Source of the DNA: Gemmatimonadota bacterium
GTDB lineage: Bacteria; Gemmatimonadota; Gemmatimonadetes; Longimicrobiales; Gaopeijiaceae
Assembly (NCBI GenBank): GCA_016209995.1
Contig: JACQVC010000503.1
Location: forward strand, 1-6,011
DNA: 6,011 bases
Direction of reading: 5' to 3'
The notes beneath the pieces were generated by a model. That model saw nothing but the letters and a program-made list of their open reading frames with translations, did not search any database and had not been told where the DNA came from. The translations under genes and the position numbers were made by a program. This document shows, piece after piece, positions 1 through 5,719 of this stretch (position 1 is the stretch's first letter; each line of letters opens with the position of its first letter).

Positions 1-1996
1 CCTGGGCCAGCGCATCCAGAGCCCTGCGCAACTCCTCGGGATCGAGGGATTGGAGCGCGTCGGCCGCCCGCTCCAGATTGGCCTGGAGCTCGCCTTCGGC
101 TACTTCGCTGAGCAGCTCCTGGAGTTCGGCGAGGCGGCGTCTCAGCTCCGTGTCGCTCAGGCCAGCCTGCTGAAGCGCCTCCAGCAGCTGGGACGCGGCG
201 ACGCGCATCGAGTCGAGCTGCGCCAGGATCTGCTCCTGCTCCTCTACGGCTCGACGGGCGTCCTCAGTCTGGCTGTAGTCGAGGCCGGCCCTGCCCTCCT
301 CTCCGGTGGATCCGGACGAGCGCGCATCCGCCCGACTGGCCTGATTCGCGGACGTCGCGGCCCGCCTTGCCTGGACGCTCGCTTCCCGCTGGGCCGCCTC
401 CATGCGGGCAGCCAGATCCTGGAGCGTAGCCCCCAGCTGCTCCACATCACGTTGCGCGTCCCAGCGCAACTCACTGATGCTCGGCAGCCTGAGCGCGAAC
501 TCGCGAGTCTGCGCCGTCTTCCCTTCTGGCCCTGTCTCCAGCACTCGCGCGAAGTAGCGTACGGTGTCACCGGGCAGCAGCCCCCATTCGCTTACGTCGA
601 GAACCGGCCGCAGCTCGAGCGCGGCAGCGCCCTCGCTCTCGAACCTGGTGGTCACCGGCTCGCCACGTTCCCCGAACGATGACACGCGATAACTGATCAG
701 CTCCAACTGCTCGAGGCCGTAATCGTCGGACGCCTGGATGACCAGCGGCTGACGCAGCGTCACGGAGATCAGCGTGTCCTTGCCCGGGAACACGAGCAGA
801 ACCTCGGGGCTCGCGTCCGTCGTAATGCGGATCTCGAGCGGGGGGTGCGCAGCAGGCGCCGCCGCGCCCGCCGCATCCACGAGCTGCCAGGCGTACGATC
901 CGCTTTGGCGAGGCCGCCACTCACCCTGGAAGGCCGCACCCGTCACGCGGAACGCGATCCCCGCGTCCCCGCTCGGTCCCGCGAGCGCGGCGGAGCCGAG
1001 CTCGCGGCTCGTACGGCCGGCAATGCGGAGGCGTGTTCCGGCGGGAATTTCGAGGGCTGGAATCACGTCGGAAAATTCCTCCGCCGGCCGACCCGTGTAC
1101 TCCGGATAGAAAACGCCGACATCGAGCCGCGAGAGGAACAGCGGGTCGACCGGGCGAATGCGATACGTGTCCGTCCGTGCTCCATCCGGTGCGCTCACGC
1201 TGTACTGCACGGCCGCGGTTACCGAGTCGAACGTGAACGAAGTGGCTCCATTGACCACGCTCAGGGTCTCGATTCGCGCAACGTCGCCCTCCGCCTGCCA
1301 GCGCAGCGTCACGCGCTCCCTACCGGGTGCACGTACACCCACCTCGACGCTGGCCCCGCGCGCCACATCCACATCGCCGGGCTCGACTTCGAGCGCGGCG
1401 TATATCGGTGCGGCCAGAGCGCGCAACGGGTACAGCAGGCCCGTCCACGCCGACTTCGCCCGCTCCGGCGCACTCCAGGCGCCCACCGCGGCTGCGAGCC
1501 CCAGGCTCGTGAAGGCGACCACGCCGATGCGACGCCAGTAGAGCACCCGGTCGCCCAGAGCACCGGCCAGCACTCCGGTCGATCGGGCACGTACACGAGC
1601 CGATACACCAGCCTCAGCCAGACTCGCCAGCGCCGCGGAGGTACCCTGCGGGGTCGCGCGCGCGAGCTCTACGGCTCCCAGGAACGCGCCCTCGGCGAGC
1701 CCGGCCGAACGCTCGACGGCAGAGGTTACCTGGCGGTCGGTCAGACGAGCTACCCACCCCCGCCACACGGCGACGATCCCGGCGCCGCCGCAGAGCATGG
1801 CCGCCAGGTCGAGAATCAGCGGCCCGGGCGTACCCTGGCGCCAACCCTCTGGGCCCGCGAGAAGCCAGCCCGCCAGCAGAAGCAGCGCGATGCCGGACGC
1901 GATCCACAACGCGAACGCAGTCACTGCGCGCAGCGCCAGGTAACGCCGAACGCCCGCCAGCAACGCGTCCGCTCGGGGGAATGATGGCAGGCTCAC
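1..1996 (-). CDS. DUF4175-type membrane protein with long helical C-terminal region (3' end beyond the left edge)
   Basis: The minus strand is open without a stop from a GTG at 1996-1994 to the left edge, giving 665 codons of an incomplete gene. The GTG overlaps the TGA of the DUF4159 gene in a GTGA junction. No Shine-Dalgarno is visible, so translational coupling is the likely start mechanism. Visible in the protein: hydrophobic segments at about residues 24-47, 59-78 and 156-174 (likely membrane helices), then a large soluble part probably outside the membrane with beta-rich stretches and a DDYGLEQLEL segment at about 424. From about residue 505 it is rich in Glu, Gln, Ala and Leu and looks coiled-coil. 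Three N-terminal helices, a DDYGL-type motif and a long helical C-terminal half fit DUF4175 (TIGR02302-like) proteins. The family's biochemical role is not established; an envelope role is inferred from its usual MoxR/DUF58/Bat-type neighbours. Family call by eye, fairly confident. Confidence 0.8.
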   Translation of the reverse strand, partial: MSLPSFPRADALLAGVRRYLALRAVTAFALWIASGIALLLLAGWLLAGPEGWRQGTPGPLILDLAAMLCGGAGIVAVWRGWVARLTDRQVTSAVERSAGLAEGAFLGAVELARATPQGTSAALASLAEAGVSARVRARSTGVLAGALGDRVLYWRRIGVVAFTSLGLAAAVGAWSAPERAKSAWTGLLYPLRALAAPIYAALEVEPGDVDVARGASVEVGVRAPGRERVTLRWQAEGDVARIETLSVVNGATSFTFDSVTAAVQYSVSAPDGARTDTYRIRPVDPLFLSRLDVGVFYPEYTGRPAEEFSDVIPALEIPAGTRLRIAGRTSRELGSAALAGPSGDAGIAFRVTGAAFQGEWRPRQSGSYAWQLVDAAGAAAPAAHPPLEIRITTDASPEVLLVFPGKDTLISVTLRQPLVIQASDDYGLEQLELISYRVSSFGERGEPVTTRFESEGAAALELRPVLDVSEWGLLPGDTVRYFARVLETGPEGKTAQTREFALRLPSISELRWDAQRDVEQLGATLQDLAARMEAAQREASVQARRAATSANQASRADARSSGSTGEEGRAGLDYSQTEDARRAVEEQEQILAQLDSMRVAASQLLEALQQAGLSDTELRRRLAELQELLSEVAEGELQANLERAADALQSLDPEELRRALDALAQ

Positions 1997-2670
1997 GGAG
2001 CCGCTTGCGAGAGCGCGAAGAGGTAGAGGTTGACTCCCATACGAATAGCCTGCTCCCGGATTTCCGGCGGATCCTCATGGACGTCGGGGTCTTCCCACCC
2101 GTCGCCCAGGTCCGACTCGTAGCTGTAGAACACGATCATACGCCCGGCGTGAAACAGCCCGAATCCCTGGGGCGGCTTCCCGTCATGCTCATGAATCTTG
2201 GGGAGTCCGTCGGGAAAATCATAGAGGACGTGGTACACGGGGTGGTCCGCGGGCAGCTCCACGAGCTCCTTGTCCGGGAAGATCGTCCTCAGCTCGCGGC
2301 GCAAGCTCTCATTCATCCCGTAGTTGTCATCCGCGTGGACAAACCCGCCGCCCAGGAGGTATTCCCGCAGTGCGCGGCCCTCCTCGGGCGTGAAGCTCAC
2401 GTTCCCGTGCCCCGTCATATAGATGAAGGGGTGGTCCCGCAACGCCGGGTCGAGCGGTGACACGACGGCTTCGCTGCGTGCCACCTCGAGGCCGGTCCGC
2501 TCGGCGATGGCCAGCAGGAGATTAGGCAGCGAGGATGGATTCGCGTACCAGTCGCCGCCCCCGCCGTACTGCAGCCGCCCTATGGTCGCGAGCGTGTCGG
2601 CAGGCGACGTCACCGCCCCTGCCGTCAACACCATGGCGATCAGCAGCGTAGGCATCTCAGCGCGACTCAT
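1993..2670 (-). CDS. DUF4159 domain protein, probably exported
   Basis: A 225-residue product if it starts at ATG 2670. Residues 1-24 look like a secretion signal: a short n-region with Arg3, a hydrophobic core PTLLIAMVLTAGAV, then a small-residue cleavage zone. The mature part carries segments typical of DUF4159: LQYGGGGDWYANP near 33-45, FIYMTGHG at 82-89, GGGFVHADDNYG at 107-118, FPDKELVELPADHPVYH at 131-147, and a C-terminal FYSYESDLGDGWEDP near 181-195. The family has a glutamine-amidotransferase-like fold but its function is unknown. The reading frame continues upstream to 2805 through rsmI, but that extension has shadow-like composition, so it is not used. ATG 2670 gives a 14-base overlap with the rsmI 3' end. 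ATG 2655, just after the rsmI stop, is the alternative but loses the basic n-region. No clear Shine-Dalgarno precedes either, suggesting coupling to rsmI. Its stop overlaps the next gene's start. Confidence 0.87.
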   Translation of the reverse strand: MSRAEMPTLLIAMVLTAGAVTSPADTLATIGRLQYGGGGDWYANPSSLPNLLLAIAERTGLEVARSEAVVSPLDPALRDHPFIYMTGHGNVSFTPEEGRALREYLLGGGFVHADDNYGMNESLRRELRTIFPDKELVELPADHPVYHVLYDFPDGLPKIHEHDGKPPQGFGLFHAGRMIVFYSYESDLGDGWEDPDVHEDPPEIREQAIRMGVNLYLFALSQAAP

Positions 2671-3505
2671 CCACCGATAGGGACTGCACAATTCGGTACG
2701 CGCGGTTGCGGGGCAGGCCCAGCCTCGCCACCAGGTCCCGCGCCACGGCGCTGGGCCGCTTCCCCGACGCGACCAGCGCCCGAGCCAGGGCGCGGGCTTC
2801 GGCATCGCTCGTCACGTCCCCCTCCCGCGTCGCCGCACATCCCCCGACCACGACTACGACCTCGCCCCGCGGCGGCACTCGCTCGTAATAGCGCCGCGCA
2901 TCTTCCAATGTTCCGCGAAAGCAGTCCTCGTGCACCTTGGTCAACTCGCGCGCCACCGCCACGCTCCGCTCCGGCCCACACCTTCTCGCCAGGTCGATCA
3001 GCAGCTCGACCAGCCGGTTCGGGGCCTCGAACAATACCGTCGTTTCGGGAGCAGTCGCGATGCGCTCCAAGAGCTGCTCGCGCAGTTTCGCCTTGCGGGG
3101 CGGGAACCCGTGGAAGGTGAAAGGAACCGTTGGCAGGCCCGAGATCACCAGTGCGCTCAACACGGCGGATGGGCCGGGGATCGGCACCACCGGATACCCC
3201 TTCCGGAGCACGCTCGCCACGACCCGCTCTCCGGGGTCGCAGATCAGCGGTGTTCCCGCATCGGCGACCAGCGCGACATCGTGGCCCTCCTCGAGCCAGC
3301 ATGTGACGAGCCGGCAGCGTTGAGCCTCATTGTGTGCGTGCAGCGACGTGACCGGCGTCTCGATTCCATAGTGACGCAGCAGGATCCGCGTTCTGCGCGT
3401 ATCCTCCGCGACGACACGGTACGCTCGGGCCAGAACCTCAGCGCTCCGATAGGTCAAGTCCGCAAGGTTCCCGATCGGCGTGCTCACCACGTACAGAGTG
3501 GCCAA
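2657..3505 (-). CDS. rsmI: 16S rRNA (cytidine1402-2'-O)-methyltransferase RsmI
   Basis: RsmI uses S-adenosylmethionine to 2'-O-methylate C1402 of 16S rRNA in the ribosomal decoding centre; it is cytoplasmic. Numbered from TTG 3505, the 282-residue product has the family signatures in order: LYVVSTPIGNL at 4-14, AEDTRRT at 33-39, ALVADAGTPLICDPG at 78-92, PIPGPSA at 108-114, FHGFPP at 131-136, LFEAPNRL at 158-165, ARELTKVHE at 185-193 and GEVVVVVGG at 214-222. A helical C-terminal tail follows. The length matches the E. coli protein (286). TTG 3505 is chosen because the family usually starts two to twelve residues before LYVV, and because the frame upstream (possible GTG at 3541 or 3565) runs through an inverted-repeat element. 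A GTG 3565 start would add 20 non-family residues. The Shine-Dalgarno is weak whichever start is used. The 3' end overlaps the DUF4159 start. Confidence 0.95.
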   Translation of the reverse strand: MATLYVVSTPIGNLADLTYRSAEVLARAYRVVAEDTRRTRILLRHYGIETPVTSLHAHNEAQRCRLVTCWLEEGHDVALVADAGTPLICDPGERVVASVLRKGYPVVPIPGPSAVLSALVISGLPTVPFTFHGFPPRKAKLREQLLERIATAPETTVLFEAPNRLVELLIDLARRCGPERSVAVARELTKVHEDCFRGTLEDARRYYERVPPRGEVVVVVGGCAATREGDVTSDAEARALARALVASGKRPSAVARDLVARLGLPRNRAYRIVQSLSVDESR

Positions 3506-3509
3506 TCCT

Positions 3510-3587
3510 AGGAGCCTGTCCGAATAATGGGGCGAACCCACAGGGCGAGTGGCGCTTGGCCGCACCCCATTACTTGGACAGGCTCCT
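3510..3587. repeat. Imperfect 25-bp inverted repeat, possible MITE or IS remnant
   Basis: Arms lie at 3510-3534 and 3563-3587 and match at 22 of 25 positions, separated by a 28-base centre. The outer 12 bases (AGGAGCCTGTCC and its complement) are perfect, as is the inner block TAATGGGG. In minus-strand RNA two of the three mismatches become G-U pairs, so a transcript entering rsmI would carry a stem with a single A-C mismatch. No U-tract follows, so it is not a standard intrinsic terminator. Long matching ends around a short non-coding centre resemble a MITE or the fused ends of an insertion sequence. No transposase fragment is visible. It occupies nearly all of the gap between the 323-aa gene and rsmI. 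The repeat itself is directly visible; the mobile origin is inference. Confidence 0.75.
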
Positions 3588-3588
3588 G

Positions 3589-3606
3589 TCTCACGTGTCT
3601 CACGTG
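3589..3606. repeat. Perfect 9-bp tandem duplication at a stop codon
   Basis: TCTCACGTG occurs twice head to tail at 3589-3597 and 3598-3606. On the minus strand this duplicates the ACG-TGA-GAC context, so the last sense codon and stop of the 323-aa gene are followed in frame by a second TGA. It sits two bases from the right arm of the inverted repeat. It may be a slippage product or a by-product of that element's insertion; no matching copy is seen on the element's other side. Confidence 0.7.
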
Positions 3607-4571
3607 GACAACGGCCAGGGCAGTCGGGTGAGGAATCCGTTCTCCCGCAGCGCCATCCGTGCGGGTTGGGTCACTTCCTCCGCGACGTCCGCCGCGGAGG
3701 CGAGACCCGAGCGCTCCGCTGACCGCAGTGCGCCGAGAAACCAGTCTACGATGGCGGGTGTCAATGCTTCCGCGGCGGAGATCGGCTCGCCTACCACGTG
3801 GCCGCCCTGGAGCTCGAACCGACCCAGGCACGGGTGCGCGGGTACCGCCGCCACCAGAGCCGTGGCCAGAGCGGAATCCGCGGCTTCGCGGCCGATCTCG
3901 GTGCTCAAGCGCTCCAGCGTTCGCTCCATGAGACTGACATACATGCGGACGAGTCCGGGACTGGCCTGTACGGGCAGATCGGAGACCACGCGGAACAGCC
4001 TGATCTGGAAGTCGCGCCACGCCCGTGCGTCCATCAGCGATCGCAGGAATTGACTGCGCGATTGCCCCATGGGAACGCCGGCCAGGTACGCCTCCGCTAC
4101 TTCTCCGCCCTTCAGCACGAGGTAGTGGAGTGCGGTCGCAGCCTCCAGCTCGAGCACGGCATCCAGCTTCAGCTCCTGCAGACGCAGGAAGAACGCCCGC
4201 GGTTCGGCCGCACCCAAGTCGCCCATGGCATCCAGCGGAGTCCCGGTGATGGCCATCATCGCCCGCAGCTGTCCTTCCGGAACCCCGTAGTAAAAGGCCT
4301 GCCCATGGTCATCGCCCCGCTCGGCAGCCCGCAGCACTTCGCTGATCGGAACCGCCGCAGGGGCCTTGCCGCGCTCCCGGCGAACCGCGTTCACCGCCTC
4401 CCCCTCGCGCATGAAGATCCAGTAGCTGAGCTGGCCCAGCACGATCCCCACTACGCCGTGCACGCGCGCGCGCCGATCGAACAGAGCGTCGTTCAGGATG
4501 TTGGGAATGTTGACGTAACGGAGCTTCGTACGCTCGAGGTAGACGTGATCCTTTGCGAGATCGAGTCCCAT
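3600..4571 (-). CDS. Unrecognised 323-aa protein with two similar beta-hairpin-like segments
   Basis: I do not recognise this family. The 323-residue product has no signal peptide and no clear membrane helix, so it is probably cytoplasmic. Residues 33-63 end in LSYWIFMREGEAVNAV, and residues 131-163 end in ALHYLVLKGGEVAEAYL. Both follow a pattern of alternating hydrophobic residues, an aromatic, a Gly-Glu turn and a final Ala. This resembles the repeated 'expressed as G-E/L-V-x-A' units of DUF4388/PATAN-like domains, but the match is weak and by eye. The rest is mostly helical: a Leu/Arg-rich stretch at 170-235 and a C-terminal helical part at 265-310. ATG 4571 is preceded by a partial Shine-Dalgarno (GGTAAG). 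The gene lies upstream of rsmI in the same direction, separated by the inverted repeat, and may have its own promoter after the trxA terminator. It is a real gene by uninterrupted length, plausible composition and a sensible start; its function is unknown. Confidence 0.75.
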   Translation of the reverse strand: MGLDLAKDHVYLERTKLRYVNIPNILNDALFDRRARVHGVVGIVLGQLSYWIFMREGEAVNAVRRERGKAPAAVPISEVLRAAERGDDHGQAFYYGVPEGQLRAMMAITGTPLDAMGDLGAAEPRAFFLRLQELKLDAVLELEAATALHYLVLKGGEVAEAYLAGVPMGQSRSQFLRSLMDARAWRDFQIRLFRVVSDLPVQASPGLVRMYVSLMERTLERLSTEIGREAADSALATALVAAVPAHPCLGRFELQGGHVVGEPISAAEALTPAIVDWFLGALRSAERSGLASAADVAEEVTQPARMALRENGFLTRLPWPLST

Positions 4572-4760
4572 GACTTACCAGTTTTCGACGGGTTAGGCGG
4601 TGAGCGGGTCAGCCGTCACCGGGGCAGCCCGGCGGGGGCGTGCCGACCTGACGGGCCATTTTCCGTCCTAAGGCGAGGCCGGTTTGCCTCAGCGTTGTGC
4701 GAGCGGTCCACACCAACCCGCTGACGACTAACTCGCTAACCCGCTAGAACGGCTACACTG

Positions 4761-4822
4761 AAAAGGTTAGGGGCGCAAGGCCGCTCGCGATTTCACTTCA
4801 CGCGCGATCGGCCCGCGCCCCT
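4761..4822 (-). terminator. Probable intrinsic terminator of trxA
   Basis: In the minus direction an 8-bp GC-rich stem (AGGGGCGC at 4822-4815 with its complement at 4776-4769) encloses GGCCG and TCGCG blocks. These pair with 4779-4783 and 4785-4789, with one internal mismatch and a small asymmetric bulge. The total is about 18 base pairs around a roughly 13-base loop. The descending arm is followed by AACCTTTT (4768-4761). The U-run is short and offset by four bases, so strength is uncertain, but the position 29 bases after the trxA stop and the orientation fit. No T-run follows on the plus strand. Confidence 0.65.
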
Positions 4823-4850
4823 GTCCCGCCGGATGCCGCCGGTCCGCCGT

Positions 4851-5207
4851 CTAGCCGCCGGTAGCCCCGTCCATCAGGTGCAGCTGGATCTTCTTCTCCA
4901 GGCTTCCCTTGGGCACAGCTCCGATCACCGTATCCACGTGCTCCCCGTTCTTGAAGAACAGGATGCTCGGAATCGAACGGATGTTGAAGCGGCTCGATGT
5001 CTTGGGATTTTCGTCCACATCCAGCTTGCCTACGCGCACACCGCGGTCCGAATACTCGCGGGCCAGCTGCTCGATGACCGGAGAGACGATCCGGCAGGGA
5101 CCGCACCACGTTGCCCAGAAGTCCACCATCAGAAGTCCACTCGTCGCGGCAAGATCCGCGTCGAAGCTGTCATCCGTCATCACTACGATACCGCCGTTAT
5201 CTGCCAT
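4851..5207 (-). CDS. trxA: Thioredoxin
   Basis: A 118-residue cytoplasmic thioredoxin, a protein-disulfide reductase normally re-reduced by NADPH-dependent thioredoxin reductase. Seen directly: the buried Asp29 in VDFWATWCGPCR, the active-site pair Cys35 and Cys38 in WCGPC, KLDVDENP at 61-68, the cis-proline Pro80 in IRSIPSILFF, and the C-terminal GAVPKGSLEKKI segment. Length and order of these elements are those of a single-domain bacterial thioredoxin, with no signal peptide or extra domain. The start is fixed by AAGGAG seven bases upstream of the ATG. The gene is transcribed away from mce and followed by a hairpin terminator, so it is probably monocistronic. The gene symbol reflects the class; other thioredoxin paralogues in the genome could carry the main role. 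Confidence 0.95.
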   Translation of the reverse strand: MADNGGIVVMTDDSFDADLAATSGLLMVDFWATWCGPCRIVSPVIEQLAREYSDRGVRVGKLDVDENPKTSSRFNIRSIPSILFFKNGEHVDTVIGAVPKGSLEKKIQLHLMDGATGG

Positions 5208-5214
5208 CTTGCTG

Positions 5215-5220
5215 CTCCTT
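5215..5220 (-). promoter_or_regulatory. Shine-Dalgarno of trxA
   Basis: AAGGAG on the minus strand, seven bases before the trxA ATG (5207-5205). It is the only near-consensus ribosome binding site in the window and decides against the in-frame Met10 as start. Confidence 0.85.
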
Positions 5221-5247
5221 GTCTCCAGCGGACGCGCGCGTTACGAT
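5219..5247 (+). promoter_or_regulatory. Candidate sigma-70-like promoter for mce
   Basis: TTGTCT (5219-5224) and TACGAT (5242-5247) are separated by 17 bases, each matching four of six positions of the sigma-70 consensus hexamers. This would give a leader of about 64 bases before the mce ATG at 5318. It overlaps the trxA ribosome binding site on the other strand. Match quality is modest, and the promoter consensus of this organism is not known. Confidence 0.3.
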
Positions 5248-5317
5248 CGCCGAGCCCGGGCCTGGCGCAACCCTCACCGGGCAGGAACCACGATCCCAGA
5301 GTGCCCGGACGCGCGTC

Positions 5318-5719
5318 ATGAACGAAATCCCCCTGGATCACGTGGCCGTCGCAGTACACTCGCTTCGCGACGCCGTTCCTCTATACGAACTGCTCACCGG
5401 CCACCGAGGTTCCCCGCTCGAACTGATCTCCGACCAGGGCGTCAACGTGGTTTTCGTCGGACCGGTCGAACTGCTCGAGCCCACCGACTCGCACGGCCCG
5501 GTGGCCCGATTTCTCGACCGCCGAGGACCCGGTCTACATCACGTAGCATTGCGCGTGCCCGACCTGCGAGCCGCGCTCCATCGCCTGGAGGAGCACGACA
5601 TTGCGATCATCGACCGGGAACCGCGTCCAGGCGCCCGCGGTCGCCAGGTCGCCTTCCTGCACCCGCGCGGTACCGGCGGCGTCCTGATCGAGCTGGTCGA
5701 AGCGCAACCGCAACGCTGA
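5318..5719 (+). CDS. mce: Methylmalonyl-CoA epimerase, VOC superfamily
   Basis: The enzyme interconverts the (2S) and (2R) forms of methylmalonyl-CoA, linking propionyl-CoA carboxylase to B12-dependent methylmalonyl-CoA mutase. The 133-residue product shows the two-module VOC layout: LDHVAVAV at 6-13, then LYELLTG and VELLEPT (50-56) in module one, GLHHVALRV at 72-80, and PRPGARGRQVAFLHP plus TGGVLIELVE (119-128) in module two. Likely metal ligands are His8, one of His74/His75 and Glu125; the fourth would lie near Glu51. The loop before VELLEPT is a few residues shorter than in many homologues, but the fold should be intact. ATG 5318 starts just before the IDH/LDH motif, as is usual; the longer upstream frame runs antisense to trxA. 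No good Shine-Dalgarno is seen. It is divergent from trxA and convergent with the gene at the right edge. Lactoylglutathione lyase is less likely because of the ELLEPT and GLHH signatures. Confidence 0.9.
   Translation: MNEIPLDHVAVAVHSLRDAVPLYELLTGHRGSPLELISDQGVNVVFVGPVELLEPTDSHGPVARFLDRRGPGLHHVALRVPDLRAALHRLEEHDIAIIDREPRPGARGRQVAFLHPRGTGGVLIELVEAQPQR

Noticed and set aside
845..1984. Plus-strand open frame of 379 codons (with 50-682 nearby)
   Set aside because: Antisense to the continuous DUF4175-type frame. Arg/Gly/His-rich composition without family features is typical of GC-rich shadow frames.
1614..2078. Minus-strand frame of 154 codons at the start of the DUF4175-type gene
   Set aside because: Out of frame with the hydrophobic, family-like DUF4175 sequence on the same strand and interrupted soon after.
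2671..2805. N-terminal extension of the DUF4159 protein to an upstream start at 2805
   Set aside because: The extra 45 residues are Trp/Arg/Gly-rich, lie wholly inside rsmI in another frame and would precede the signal peptide.
3510..3587. Inverted repeat read as an intrinsic terminator of the 323-aa gene
   Set aside because: The stem is long but no T-run follows on either strand, and the loop of 28 bases is large for an intrinsic terminator.
3798..4724. Plus-strand open frame of 308 codons
   Set aside because: Opposite the 323-aa minus-strand gene. Its His/Arg/Gln-rich product has no recognisable motif, and the minus-strand frame has the more protein-like sequence and a sensible start.
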